From the NCBI RefSeq assembly GCF_050176255.1, contig NZ_JBFXIE010000007.1: a stretch of DNA of 64,000 bases. One strand, given 5' to 3'. The position numbers were made by a program, and so were the translations under genes. Of this stretch, positions 1 through 8,255 are shown in pieces (position 1 is the first letter of the stretch; every line of letters starts with the position of its first letter). The notes beneath the pieces are model-generated. The model saw only the letters and a program-made list of their open reading frames with translations, did no database searches and was not told the origin of the DNA. Source of the stretch: JBFXIE01 sp050176255 (lineage in GTDB: Bacteria; Pseudomonadota; Gammaproteobacteria; Burkholderiales; Burkholderiaceae_C).

Positions 1-143
1 GCTGTCCACGCCGCATGCTCTCCCACGGGATGCTCACAGCTCCCAGAGGGCTATCAGGCTGTGGACAACTTTCCGAAACCATGTCCTGAACTTCGAGGTT
101 TAGAAGATACAAGGGCGGGGGTGAGGGCGCCCGCCATGTCGCA

Positions 144-1334
144 TCAAATGGCCTGGGGTGATTGCAAAGCGTCGATCTGCTGCGCCGTCCAGCCCAGCCC
201 GGCCAGGATGGCGGCGTTGTGCTGGCCCACGGCGGGCACGGCATCCATGCGGTAGTCAAACGCGCTGTTCACGCCCGGCGGCAGCAGCGCGGGTACATCG
301 CCCGCGGGCGTGCCCACGGTGCGCCAGCGCTGGCGCGCCTGCAACTGGGGGTGCGCCCACAGGTCGGCCATGTCGTTCACGCGGGCGTTGGCAATGCCGG
401 CAAGCTCCAGGCGTTCGACCACCTGGGCGGCGCTGAGGCTGGCAAACGTCTGCACGATCAGCGCCTGCAGCGCCTCGCGGTGGGCGTTGCGCTGGGCGTT
501 GGAGCAAAAGCGTGCATCGGCGGCCACCTCGGGGCGCTGCAGCACGGTGTCGCAAAAGGCCTTCCATTCGCGCTCGTTTTGCAGGCCCAGCATCACGGTC
601 TTGCCGTCGCCGGCCACAAACGGGCCGTAGGGGTAGATGCTGGCGTGGCTGGCGCCGGTGCGCGGCGGCGGCGGGGCGCCGTCGTAGGCGTAGTACATCG
701 GGTAGCCCATCCACTCGCCCATGGCTTCGAGCATGGACACGTCGATATGGCTGCCCTCGCCCGTCTTGCCGCGCAGCAGCAGGGCCGACAGGATGTTGGT
801 GTAGGCATACATGCCCGCGGCAATGTCGGCCACCGAGATGCCGGATTTGCTCGGCGTGTCGGGCGTGCCGGTGACGGACAGAAAACCCGCCTCGCTCTGG
901 ATCAGCAGGTCGTAGGCCTTCTTGTCGCGGTACGGGCCATCGGCGCCATAGCCGCTGATGTCGCACACGATCAGCTTCGGGTTGTGTGCCTTCAGGGCTT
1001 CATGCGACAGGCCCATGCGCGCGGCCGCGCCCGGCGCGAGGTTCTGCACCAGCACGTCGGCCGTCTTGAGCAGCTGCAGCAGCGCGGCCTTGGCCTGCGG
1101 CTGCTTCACATCGAGCGCCAGGCTTTCCTTGTTGCGGTTGAGCCAGGTGAAGTGCGAGGACTGGCCCTTCACGCGCTGGTCGTAGCCGCGCGCAAAGTCG
1201 CCGCTGCCGGGGCGCTCCACCTTGATGACGCGCGCGCCCAGGTCGGCCAGCTGGCGCGTGCAAAACGGCGCGGCGACCGCGTGTTCCAGCGAGATGACGG
1301 TGATGCCGTCGAGGGGGCGGATGGTTGGATTCAT
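144..1334 (-). CDS. CaiB/BaiF family (class III) CoA-transferase
   Basis: Class III CoA-transferase of 396 aa, the usual family length. These enzymes move CoA between an acyl-CoA and a free acid through an aspartyl-CoA anhydride; the acid is not known here. The N-terminal nucleotide-fold segment (AAPFCTRQLADLGARVIKVE, residues 21-40) is typical, and Asp170 in VADIAAGMYAY sits where formyl-CoA transferase has its catalytic Asp. It is the last gene of a leftward trio with the acyl-CoA dehydrogenase and MaoC-like dehydratase upstream, separated from the former by a long repeat. The ATG start fits the conserved N-terminus, although only a weak GAG lies before it. Family is certain; substrate is open. 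Confidence 0.9.
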   Translation of the reverse strand: MNPTIRPLDGITVISLEHAVAAPFCTRQLADLGARVIKVERPGSGDFARGYDQRVKGQSSHFTWLNRNKESLALDVKQPQAKAALLQLLKTADVLVQNLAPGAAARMGLSHEALKAHNPKLIVCDISGYGADGPYRDKKAYDLLIQSEAGFLSVTGTPDTPSKSGISVADIAAGMYAYTNILSALLLRGKTGEGSHIDVSMLEAMGEWMGYPMYYAYDGAPPPPRTGASHASIYPYGPFVAGDGKTVMLGLQNEREWKAFCDTVLQRPEVAADARFCSNAQRNAHREALQALIVQTFASLSAAQVVERLELAGIANARVNDMADLWAHPQLQARQRWRTVGTPAGDVPALLPPGVNSAFDYRMDAVPAVGQHNAAILAGLGWTAQQIDALQSPQAI

Positions 1335-1403
1335 AGCTCGGGACTTTTATCGATCGGTGGCACTGCCCGCGACGTTCGCCACTGGCGCGACCCACACCAG
1401 CGG

Positions 1404-1505
1404 ACGCCGCGCAAGGGCCGCCCCGCCGCGCTGGCGTCGTCCCCCTTCCCGCGCGAAGCGCGAGAGAAGGGGGAAGCGGCGCAGCCGCTCAGGGGGTTGT
1501 TCATC
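1404..1505 (-). repeat. Long gene-end repeat, copy 1 (shortened, inverted)
   Basis: Read on the minus strand this stretch begins right after the stop codon of the acyl-CoA dehydrogenase with CCCCCTGAG and continues with a GC-rich stem and a GGGAAGGGGGACG block. It shares these blocks with the two longer copies at 4681-4862 and 6665-6862 but lacks their middle part. Confidence 0.7.
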
Positions 1506-2666
1506 TCAGAACGAACGGGGCAGGCCCAGGATGTGCTCGGCCACGTAGCTGTAGATCATGTTGGTCGAGATCGGCGCCACCTGGTACAGGCGGGTTTCGC
1601 GGAACTTGCGCTCGATGTCGTATTCGCAGGCAAAGCCGAAGCCGCCGTGCGTCTGCAGACAGACGTTGGCCGCTTCCCAGCTGGCCTTGGCGGCCAGGTA
1701 CTTGGCCATGTTGGCCTCGGCGCCGGCGTTTTGCATGGCGTCGATCTTCTCGCAGGCCTTCCAGCGCATCAGGTTGGCGGCTTCCAGCTCGATGAAGGCG
1801 TCGGCAATCGGGAACTGCACGCCCTGGTTCTGGCCGATGGGGCGGTTGAACACCACGCGCTCGTTGGCGTACTTGCTGGCGCGGTCGATGAACCAGTAGC
1901 CGTCGCCGATGCACTCGGCGGCAATCAGCGTGCGCTCGGCGTTCAGGCCGTCCAGCAGGGTCTTGAAGCCCTTGCCTTCCTCGCCCAGCAGCGCGTCCTC
2001 GGGGATTTCGAGGTTGTCAAAGAACAGCTCGTTGGTCTCGTGGTTGACCATGTTCAGGATGGGGCGCACCGTCAGGCCGTTGCCAATCGCGGTCTTCAGG
2101 TCGATCAGGAAGCAGCTCAGGCCTTCGGACTTCTTCTTCACCTGGTCGGCGGGTGTGGTGCGCGCCAGCAAAATCATCAGGTCGCTGTGCTGGATGCGCG
2201 AGATCCACACCTTTTGTCCATTGATGACCCAGCGGCCGTCCTTCTTCACCGCCGTGGTCTTGAGCTTGGTGGTGTCGCTGCCGGTGGTGGGCTCGGTCAC
2301 GCCCATGGACTGGATGCGCAGCGCGCCGGATGCAATCTGCGGCAGGTACTTTTCTTTTTGCGCCTGCGAGCCGCTGCGCACGATGGCGTTCATCACGTAC
2401 ATCTGGCCGTGGCAGGCGCCCGAGTTGCCGCCGCTGCGGTTGATCTCTTCCATGATGACCGAGGCCTCGGCCATGGTCAGGCCCGAGCCGCCGTATTCCT
2501 GCGGGATCAGCGCGGCCATCCAGCCGGCCTGGGTCAGGGCATCGACAAACTCCTCGGGGTAGGCGCGGGCCTCATCGACCTTGCGGAAATATTCGTCAGG
2601 GTACTGGGCACAAAGGGCGCGCACGGCGTCGCGGATTTCCTGGTACTGGTCGGGCTGGTGAATCAT
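1506..2666 (-). CDS. Acyl-CoA dehydrogenase (FAD)
   Basis: Flavin-dependent acyl-CoA dehydrogenase, 386 aa, introducing the alpha-beta double bond of an acyl-CoA and passing electrons to ETF. The FAD/substrate motif VTEPTTGSDT is at residues 123-132 and the WIS motif at 154-156. The C-terminal position that carries the catalytic Glu in medium-chain enzymes (YEGT) reads YQVAPIST here, so that Glu is missing. Glu244 in LNAERTL aligns instead with the helix-G base used by isovaleryl-CoA dehydrogenase, which points to branched-chain-type substrates. It lies between the MaoC-like gene and the CoA-transferase in a leftward operon; a palindromic repeat sits just upstream. Confidence 0.92.
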   Translation of the reverse strand: MIHQPDQYQEIRDAVRALCAQYPDEYFRKVDEARAYPEEFVDALTQAGWMAALIPQEYGGSGLTMAEASVIMEEINRSGGNSGACHGQMYVMNAIVRSGSQAQKEKYLPQIASGALRIQSMGVTEPTTGSDTTKLKTTAVKKDGRWVINGQKVWISRIQHSDLMILLARTTPADQVKKKSEGLSCFLIDLKTAIGNGLTVRPILNMVNHETNELFFDNLEIPEDALLGEEGKGFKTLLDGLNAERTLIAAECIGDGYWFIDRASKYANERVVFNRPIGQNQGVQFPIADAFIELEAANLMRWKACEKIDAMQNAGAEANMAKYLAAKASWEAANVCLQTHGGFGFACEYDIERKFRETRLYQVAPISTNMIYSYVAEHILGLPRSF

Positions 2667-2681
2667 GGTGGTTTTCTCAAG

Positions 2682-2732
2682 TGTTTTTAGCCTTCAGCGC
2701 TTATGGGTAAAGCGCTGGTAGCTATAAAGTTT
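2682..2732 (-). repeat. AGCGCTT palindromic repeat, copy 1
   Basis: Arms AGCGCTT (2696-2702) and AAGCGCT (2710-2716) with the family's AGCTA flank, in minus orientation. It fills the gap between the MaoC-like gene's stop and the acyl-CoA dehydrogenase start. Confidence 0.75.
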
Positions 2733-2738
2733 GCAGCG

Positions 2739-3560
2739 TTAGAACAGCGTGGCCGTGCCCTGCATGGTCAGCCAGCCTTCGTGGTCTTGCGCCCACAGCT
2801 CGACGGTCTTGCCATCGGCCGACGGCTTGCCGTGCACGCTGAACGGGTGCAGGTCAAACGTGGGCCGCACCGCGCGAAAGTCGAAGCGGGCGACCTGCGC
2901 GCCGGGCAGGCTGCGGCGCAGCAGGTCCAGTAGCAGTGTGGCGATCAGCGGGCCATGCACGATCAGGCCGGGGTAGCCCTCGACCTCGGTCACGTACTTG
3001 CGGTCGTAGTGGATGCGGTGGCCGTTGAAGGTGAGCGCCGAGTAGCGAAACAGCAGCACATCGTCGGGAGTAATGGTGCGCGACCACGCGGCCTGGCCNN
3101 NNNNNNNNNNNNNNNNNNNNNNNNNNNNNNNNNNNNNNNNNNNNNNNNNNNNNNNNNNNNNNNNNNNNNNNNNNNNNNNNNNNNNNNNNNNNNNNNNNAT
3201 GGTGGACTGGCGCTGCACCTCTTGCCCTACCTGCAGCGGGTTGGCGGCCTCCCAGCGCAGACGCCCGCCCGCCCACATGCGGCGCGGCAGCGGCACCGGC
3301 GGCAAAAAGCCCCCGCGCCTGGGGTGGCCGTCAGGGCCAATCTCGCTTTGGCGCGCATGCGGCAGAAAGTACAGCCAGTGCCACAGCGGCGGCAGGGCGG
3401 TGCCGGCGGCGGGCGCCGGGTCGTCCCGGTCCAGCGTGGCCGACAGGGCGTCCACGGGCGCGGCGGTGAGGGTGTCGCTCAGCGTCTCGCTCTTGCCCTG
3501 CCAGGTTTGCAGGTGCGCGAGCTGGGCGGTATCGATGGTGGGTTCTGTCATGGCCGTCAT
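2739..3560 (-). CDS. MaoC/HTD2-like acyl-CoA dehydratase, interrupted by an assembly gap
   Basis: Hotdog-fold dehydratase of the FAS1-like/HTD2 type (often annotated mesaconyl-C4-CoA or itaconyl-CoA hydratase), which hydrates enoyl-CoA esters. The N-terminal part (LPPLWHWLYFLPHARQSEIG, then HPRRGGFLPPVPLPRRMWAGG) and the C-terminal hydratase part (FRYSALTFNGHRIHYDRKYV, later GLIVHGPLIATLLLDL) are on the two sides of 100 N. Both halves read in one frame across the nominal gap, but a 100-base gap usually means unknown length, so true size and frame are uncertain. I chose the ATG at 3558-3560; another ATG lies 9 bases inside, and the longer reading would need TTG at 3587. It is the first gene of the leftward trio and diverges from the SDR gene. 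Confidence 0.8.
   Translation of the reverse strand: MTAMTEPTIDTAQLAHLQTWQGKSETLSDTLTAAPVDALSATLDRDDPAPAAGTALPPLWHWLYFLPHARQSEIGPDGHPRRGGFLPPVPLPRRMWAGGRLRWEAANPLQVGQEVQRQSTXXXXXXXXXXXXXXXXXXXXXXXXXXXXXXXXXXGQAAWSRTITPDDVLLFRYSALTFNGHRIHYDRKYVTEVEGYPGLIVHGPLIATLLLDLLRRSLPGAQVARFDFRAVRPTFDLHPFSVHGKPSADGKTVELWAQDHEGWLTMQGTATLF
3099..3198. other. Assembly gap (100 N)
   Basis: Exactly one hundred undetermined bases inside the MaoC-like gene. A round 100 is the common placeholder for a gap of unknown length, so features crossing it have uncertain internal length. Confidence 0.99.
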
Positions 3561-3754
3561 GGTGCGGGCTGGTGGGCGAGCGCGCAATCCGCGTTTGTGG
3601 AAGCGTGCCTTCGGCGCCCATGAAGCCCCAGGTAAGCCCTGATCAAAGCTTTCATGCAGCCAAAGCCCCGCCTAGCGATTGCCGAATGGCGCCAGCGCGC
3701 CTTTGCGTTCATGCTTCGCCGCTCATTGACAACACAAACCGAAGGACGACGAAC

Positions 3755-4672
3755 ATGGCGCAACAAATGGTGCAGGACAAAGTGGTGGTGGTGACGGGCG
3801 CGGGCGGCGGCATTGGGCGCGACATGGCGCTGGCGCTGGCAGCGGCCGGCGCCAAGGTGGTGGTGAATGACATCGGCACCTCCACCACCGGCGAGGGCAC
3901 CGACGCCGGCCCCGCGCAAAAAGTGGTGGACGAGATCAAGGCTGCCGGCGGCCAGGCCGTGGCCAACATGGACAGCGTGGCCGACGCTGCCGCTGCCGGC
4001 CGCATCATCCAGTGCGCGCTGGACCACTTTGGCCGCATCGACGGCGTGGTCAACAACGCGGGCATCCTGCGCGACCGTTTCTTCCACAAGATGAGCCTGG
4101 ACGAGTGGGACGCCGTGATCAAGGTGCACCTGTACGGCAGCTACTACATGGCCCGCGCCGCCGCCACCCACTTCAAGGAGCAGGAAAGCGGCGCCTTCGT
4201 GCACATGACCTCCACCTCGGGCCTGATCGGCAACTTCGGCCAGGCCAACTACAGCGCCGCCAAGCTGGGGCTGGTGGCGCTGTCCAAGAGCATTGCGCTG
4301 GACATGCAGAAGTTCAACGTGCGCTCCAACTGCATTGCGCCGTTTGCCTGGAGCCGCATGATCGGCTCCATCCCCACCGACACGCCCGAGCAGCAGGCGC
4401 GCGTGGCCAAGATCCAGCAGATGACGCCCAACAAGATCGCGCCGCTGGCCGTCTATTTGCTGTCGGATCAGGCCCAGGACGTGAACGCCCAGGTGTTTGC
4501 CGTGCGCAACAACGAGATCTTTTTGATGAGCCAGCCGCGCCCCCTGCGCTCGGTGCACCGCAGCGAAGGCTGGACGCCCGAGTTCATCGCCGAGCACGGC
4601 ATGCCCGCGCTCAAGGCCTCGTTCGTGCCGATGGACCGCTCGGCCGACGTGTTCAGCTGGGACCCGGTGTGA
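3755..4672 (+). CDS. SDR-family (3R)-hydroxyacyl-CoA dehydrogenase-type oxidoreductase
   Basis: Short-chain dehydrogenase of 305 aa resembling the dehydrogenase domain of multifunctional beta-oxidation enzyme type 2, so it probably oxidises a 3-hydroxyacyl-CoA with NAD. The nucleotide motif TGAGGGIG is at residues 14-21, NNAG at 100-103 and the catalytic set Ser153, Tyr166, Lys170 in YSAAK. The ATG at 3755 was chosen because GAAGGA lies eight bases upstream and the SDR fold begins at once; the open frame reaches back to 3572 but adds nothing conserved. The C-terminal 60 residues extend past a minimal SDR. It opens the rightward catabolic run, and its stop is followed by the long repeat. Confidence 0.9.
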   Translation: MAQQMVQDKVVVVTGAGGGIGRDMALALAAAGAKVVVNDIGTSTTGEGTDAGPAQKVVDEIKAAGGQAVANMDSVADAAAAGRIIQCALDHFGRIDGVVNNAGILRDRFFHKMSLDEWDAVIKVHLYGSYYMARAAATHFKEQESGAFVHMTSTSGLIGNFGQANYSAAKLGLVALSKSIALDMQKFNVRSNCIAPFAWSRMIGSIPTDTPEQQARVAKIQQMTPNKIAPLAVYLLSDQAQDVNAQVFAVRNNEIFLMSQPRPLRSVHRSEGWTPEFIAEHGMPALKASFVPMDRSADVFSWDPV

Positions 4673-4680
4673 TGGTGACA

Positions 4681-4862
4681 ACCCCCTGAGGCGCTTCGCG
4701 CCTCGGTGCAGCCGCCAGAGGCGGCAGCTCTTCGGGGCCGTCCAAGCCTGCGCAGGCAGGCTTGGAGCCGCGGCCCTCAGCCCCTTCTCTCTGCGCGCTC
4801 CGGGAAGGGGGACGCAGCCCTCGCTGCGGGGCGGCCCTGGCTCGGCTGCCCTGGCCTGGGGC
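4681..4862 (+). repeat. Long gene-end repeat, copy 2
   Basis: About 180 bases starting with CCCCCTGAGGCGCTTCGCGC shortly after the SDR stop. Several internal hairpins are visible (GAGGCGCTTCGCGCCTC; CCAAGCCTGCGCAGGCAGGCTTGG). The first 120 bases are almost identical to the copy at 6665-6862. Confidence 0.85.
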
Positions 4863-4914
4863 GGCGCCAATTGCCGGGGTTGCGCAGCGGCGTAAAGCGT
4901 CATGAAAGACCGAA

Positions 4915-5808
4915 ATGGCTATTGACTACCAACACCTGAAAAACCGGGCCTTCGCGCCCGTGCACCAGCACTACACCGAGCGCGACACCATGCTGTACGC
5001 GCTCAGCCTGGGGCTGGGCAACGACCCGCTGGACGCCGGCGCGCTGCCCTTTGTCTATGAGGGGCTGGAGGGCGGCCTGCGCGCCCTGCCCACGCAGGCC
5101 GTGGTGCTGGGCTACCCGGGCTTTTGGGCACGCGAGCCCGACACCGGCATCGACTGGGTCAAGCTGCTGCACGGCGAGCAGCGCGTGCGCTGGCACCAGC
5201 CGCTGCCCGCCAGCTGCGAGGTGGTGGGCAAAAGCCGCGTCACGCATCTGATCGACAAGGGCGAGGGCAAGGGCGCCATCCTGGTCGTCGAGCGTAGCCT
5301 GCACAACCAGGCCGGCGAGTTGCTGGCCACGCTGCAGCAGGTCACTTTCTTGCGCGGCGACGGCGGCTACAGCCAGCTCAAGGGCGGCCAGCCCAGCGAC
5401 GCACCGCTGCCCGCGCTGGCGCCCACACCCGACGACCGCGCCCCCGACTTCACCGACACCCAGGCCATCCGGCCCGAGGCGGCGCTCCTGTACCGCCTGA
5501 TGGGCGACTACAACCCGCTGCACGCCGACCCCGCCGTGGCCGCCAAGGCGGGCTTTGCGCGCCCCATCCTGCACGGCCTGGCCAGCTACGGCCTGGTGGC
5601 GCATGCCATCTTGCGCCAGTGCGCGGGCGGCGACCCGGCACGCCTGAAGGCGCTGGACATCCGCTTTGCCGCGCCGGTGTACCCGGGCGAGACGCTGGTC
5701 ACCGAGATCTGGCGCGTGCCCGGCCAGCCGGGGCAGCTGCAGCTGCGCGCCCGCGTGGCCGAGCGCGGCATCGTGGTGCTGAGCCACGGGTTTGCCGAAC
5801 TGGCCTGA
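4915..5808 (+). CDS. MaoC-family enoyl-CoA hydratase (hydratase-2 type)
   Basis: Double-hotdog hydratase of 297 aa. The C-terminal half has the hydratase-2 motif YRLMGDYNPLHADP with the catalytic pair Asp198 and His203, followed by FARPILHGLASYGL, a segment conserved in (R)-specific enoyl-CoA hydratases. It would add water to a 2-enoyl-CoA to give a (3R)-hydroxyacyl-CoA, which the upstream SDR could oxidise; that pairing is what multifunctional enzyme type 2 does in one chain. Start at ATG 4915 gives the expected N-terminus. It lies between two copies of the long repeat, with enoyl-CoA hydratase of the crotonase type next. Confidence 0.88.
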   Translation: MAIDYQHLKNRAFAPVHQHYTERDTMLYALSLGLGNDPLDAGALPFVYEGLEGGLRALPTQAVVLGYPGFWAREPDTGIDWVKLLHGEQRVRWHQPLPASCEVVGKSRVTHLIDKGEGKGAILVVERSLHNQAGELLATLQQVTFLRGDGGYSQLKGGQPSDAPLPALAPTPDDRAPDFTDTQAIRPEAALLYRLMGDYNPLHADPAVAAKAGFARPILHGLASYGLVAHAILRQCAGGDPARLKALDIRFAAPVYPGETLVTEIWRVPGQPGQLQLRARVAERGIVVLSHGFAELA

Positions 5809-5865
5809 TCGGGCCTGAACACCTCGCCCGGCCGTGGGCAAGGGAAAAATGACAAGGAGACACCC

Positions 5866-6660
5866 ATGAGCGAATCCCCCGTGTTGACCTCCGTGCAGGA
5901 CGGCATCGGCACCATCACCCTCAACCGCCCCGAGGCGCGCAACGCGCTCAACCAGGCCATGCGCCCGGCGCTGGCTGCCGCCATTGCGCAGATGCGCGAC
6001 GACGCCAGCGTGCACGCCGTCATCCTCACGGGCGCGGGCGGCGCGTTCTGCTCGGGCGGCGACATCTCGGCCATGCTGGACACCAGCCGCACCGGGCTGA
6101 CTTTTCGCAAAGGCATGCGCGAGCTGCACCAGTGGTTCCCCGAGCTGGAGAACCTCGAAAAGCCCGTCATTGCCGCGGTCGATGGCCCGGCCTTCGGTGC
6201 CGGCCTGGGCCTGGCGCTGGCGGCCGACTTCGTGCTGGCCACGCGCCGCGCCAAGTTCTGCGCGGTGTTCGGGCGCATCGGGCTGGTGCCCGACCTGGGC
6301 GTGATGCGCCTGCTGCCGCGCATCGTGGGCCAGCAGCGGGCCAAGGAGCTGGTCTTCACGGCGCGCACCGTCGATGCGCAGGAAGCCAGGCAACTGGGCA
6401 TGGTGTTCGACATCGTCGAAGACGCCGCCGCGCTGCACGATGCCGCGCAGGCGCTGGCGCGGCGCTTTGGCGAGGCCTCCACCGCCGCCATCGGCATGGC
6501 CAAGACCGTGATGAACCAGGCCTTCGAGCTGGACGCCCATGCCATGGCCGAGCTGGAGTCTTACGCACAGTCGCTGTGCCGCGGCTCTGATTACCACCAG
6601 GACGCGGTGCGCCGCTTCAAAAACAAAGAGCCGCTGCGCTTCGATTGGGAAAAATTGTGA
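5866..6660 (+). CDS. Enoyl-CoA hydratase/isomerase (crotonase family)
   Basis: Crotonase-fold protein of 264 aa. The oxyanion-hole segments are clear: AFCSGGDISAM near residues 61-71 and DGPAFGAGLGLALAADF near 105-121. At the position where classical enoyl-CoA hydratase has the second catalytic Glu (PEGG) this protein reads VPDLGVM, with Asp instead, so it may be an isomerase or a hydratase variant. AAGGAG upstream supports ATG 5866. Two hydratases of unrelated fold in one operon suggest different steps or stereochemistry. BadK of the cyclohexanecarboxylate pathway is also a crotonase, so this gene is one candidate for the missing BadK function, without direct evidence. Confidence 0.88.
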   Translation: MSESPVLTSVQDGIGTITLNRPEARNALNQAMRPALAAAIAQMRDDASVHAVILTGAGGAFCSGGDISAMLDTSRTGLTFRKGMRELHQWFPELENLEKPVIAAVDGPAFGAGLGLALAADFVLATRRAKFCAVFGRIGLVPDLGVMRLLPRIVGQQRAKELVFTARTVDAQEARQLGMVFDIVEDAAALHDAAQALARRFGEASTAAIGMAKTVMNQAFELDAHAMAELESYAQSLCRGSDYHQDAVRRFKNKEPLRFDWEKL

Positions 6661-6664
6661 AGCA

Positions 6665-6862
6665 TCCCCCTGAGGCGCTTCGCGCCTCGGTGCAGCCGCC
6701 AGAGGCGGCAGCTCTTCGAGGCCGTCCAAGCCTGCGCAGGCAGGCTTGGAGCCGCGGCCCTCAGCCCCTTCTCTCTGCGCGCTTCGCGCTGCGGGAAGGG
6801 GGACGCCGCCAGTGCGGCGGGGCGGCCCTTGCACGGCGGCCCTGGCCTGGGTTGCGCCAGTT
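6665..6862 (+). repeat. Long gene-end repeat, copy 3
   Basis: Second full-length copy of the repeat at 4681-4862, starting with CCCCCTGAGGCG four bases after the enoyl-CoA hydratase stop. It differs from copy 2 by few bases in the first half and then by small insertions around the GGGAAGGGGGACG block. Confidence 0.85.
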
Positions 6863-6903
6863 TCAGGGGTTGCAGGTGCGTCGCAGCGCCGTGGAGAACT
6901 GAC

Positions 6904-8187
6904 ATGAGCCTCTTGGCTGACCAGTTGCAGCAGCTGATCCGCCCCGGCGACACCCTGTGGTGGGGCCAGTCCACGGCCGAGCCGCTGACGCTGACGCGCG
7001 CCGTGACCGCGCACCGCCACGCGCTGGCGCAGGGCGGGCGGTTGCGCGTGTTCGTGGGCATCGGCGCGTCGGACACGCTGGCGCCCGGGCAGGCCGACGT
7101 GATCGACTTTTTTGGCTACGCCGCGGGCGGCCCGCACCGCAGGCTGGCCGATGCCGGCGTGCTGGACATCCTGCCCAGCCACTACTCGCACCTGCCGCAC
7201 CTGATCCGCGCGGGCGTGCTGCCTGCCGACGTGGTGCTGCTGCAGGTGTCCCTGCCCGACGAACAAGGCCGCTACAGCCTGGGCCTGGCGCAGGAATACC
7301 TGCCCGCCGTGCTGGCGCAGGCGCGCGTGGTGATTGCCGAGGTCAACCCCCAAGTCCCCTGGACGCACGGCAGCGTGCACCTGCAGGCCAGCGACTTTGC
7401 GTTGCTGATTGACGCCGAGCACCCGCCGCTGGAGCAAAGCCGCGCCGCCCCCGGCCCGGTGGAGCTGGCCATTGCCCGCCATGTCGCCGCGCTGGTGGAG
7501 GACGGCGCCACGCTGCAGTTGGGCGTGGGCAACCTGCCCGAAGCGGTGCTGGCCGCGCTGCACAGCCACCGCGACCTGGGCCTGCACAGTGGCGCGGTGG
7601 GCGACGGCATCGCAGCCCTGGCCGAGGCCGGTGTTTTGACCAACGCGAAGAAGAGCCTGGACACCGGCGTGGGCATTGGCGGCATCCTGATGGGCAGCGA
7701 CAAGCTGCGCCGCTGGGCGCACCGCAACCCGCTGATCGAGTTGCGCGGCACCGGCTACACGCATGACCCCGATGTGCTGGCTGCCAGCCACAAACTGGCG
7801 GCCATCAATGCCGCCATCGAGGTGGACCTGACGGGCCAGATCAACGCCGAGGTGGCGGCCGGCTGCTACGTGGGCGCGGTGGGCGGCGCGGTGGACTTTT
7901 TGCGCGGCGCGGCCAAGAGCCGCGGCGGCCTGCCCATCGTGGCGCTGCCCGCCACCGCCAAGGGCCAGACGCGCATCGTGGCGCAGCTGGCAGGCCCGGT
8001 GAGCACGCCGCGCAGCGACGCGGGCCTGATCGTCACCGAGCATGGCGTGGCCGACCTGCGCGGGCAGACGCTGTCGCGCCGGGTGCAGCGGCTGATCGCC
8101 ATTGCGGCCCCTGAACACCGCGAAGACCTGGAGCGCCAGGCCCACGCGCTGCTGCGCCGCTGCGGCGCGGTTTTTATTCAAAAGTGA
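6904..8187 (+). CDS. Acetyl-CoA hydrolase/transferase family protein (class I CoA-transferase fold)
   Basis: CoA-transferase-like protein of 427 aa related to acetyl-CoA hydrolase and 4-hydroxybutyrate CoA-transferase. The C-terminal domain shows INAAIEVDLTGQINAEVAAG and the GTGYTHDP segment. In 4-hydroxybutyrate CoA-transferase the acyl-accepting Glu lies in a motif like HTEMxSDG; here the same region is LHSGAVGDG (228-235), with Gly in the Glu position. That either means the catalytic residue lies elsewhere in this subgroup or that the reaction differs. GGAG before ATG 6904 and the ADQLQQLIRPGDTLWWGQ opening support the start. The last codons and the stop run into a palindromic repeat. Confidence 0.8.
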   Translation: MSLLADQLQQLIRPGDTLWWGQSTAEPLTLTRAVTAHRHALAQGGRLRVFVGIGASDTLAPGQADVIDFFGYAAGGPHRRLADAGVLDILPSHYSHLPHLIRAGVLPADVVLLQVSLPDEQGRYSLGLAQEYLPAVLAQARVVIAEVNPQVPWTHGSVHLQASDFALLIDAEHPPLEQSRAAPGPVELAIARHVAALVEDGATLQLGVGNLPEAVLAALHSHRDLGLHSGAVGDGIAALAEAGVLTNAKKSLDTGVGIGGILMGSDKLRRWAHRNPLIELRGTGYTHDPDVLAASHKLAAINAAIEVDLTGQINAEVAAGCYVGAVGGAVDFLRGAAKSRGGLPIVALPATAKGQTRIVAQLAGPVSTPRSDAGLIVTEHGVADLRGQTLSRRVQRLIAIAAPEHREDLERQAHALLRRCGAVFIQK

Positions 8188-8230
8188 TAGCTGCTGGCGC
8201 TTGATAAACAAGCGCTAGTCCATTTTTTCA
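8184..8230 (+). repeat. AGCGCTT palindromic repeat, copy 2
   Basis: GATAGCTGCTGGCGCTTG, AAACA, then AAGCGCTAGTCC and a T-run. It overlaps the stop codon of the CoA-transferase gene. The 7-base GCGCTTG/CAAGCGC stem with trailing T residues could work as a weak terminator. Confidence 0.85.
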
Positions 8231-8255
8231 TTCAGATTCATCAAGGAGAACCACC

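Noticed and set aside
70..85. TGTGGACAA as a DnaA box or origin sign
   Set aside because: A single imperfect match without other boxes, AT-rich DNA or dnaA nearby.
61..255. Small open frame at the left edge
   Set aside because: Overlaps the end of the CoA-transferase gene and shows no domain or ribosome site.
162..2690. Long open frame (842 codons) opposite the CoA-transferase and dehydrogenase genes
   Set aside because: Antisense shadow of strongly biased GC-rich codons; the product is rich in Arg, His and Ala with no domain, while both minus-strand genes are clear.
4900..8211. Minus-strand open frame of 1103 codons
   Set aside because: It covers three well-supported plus-strand genes and has shadow composition.
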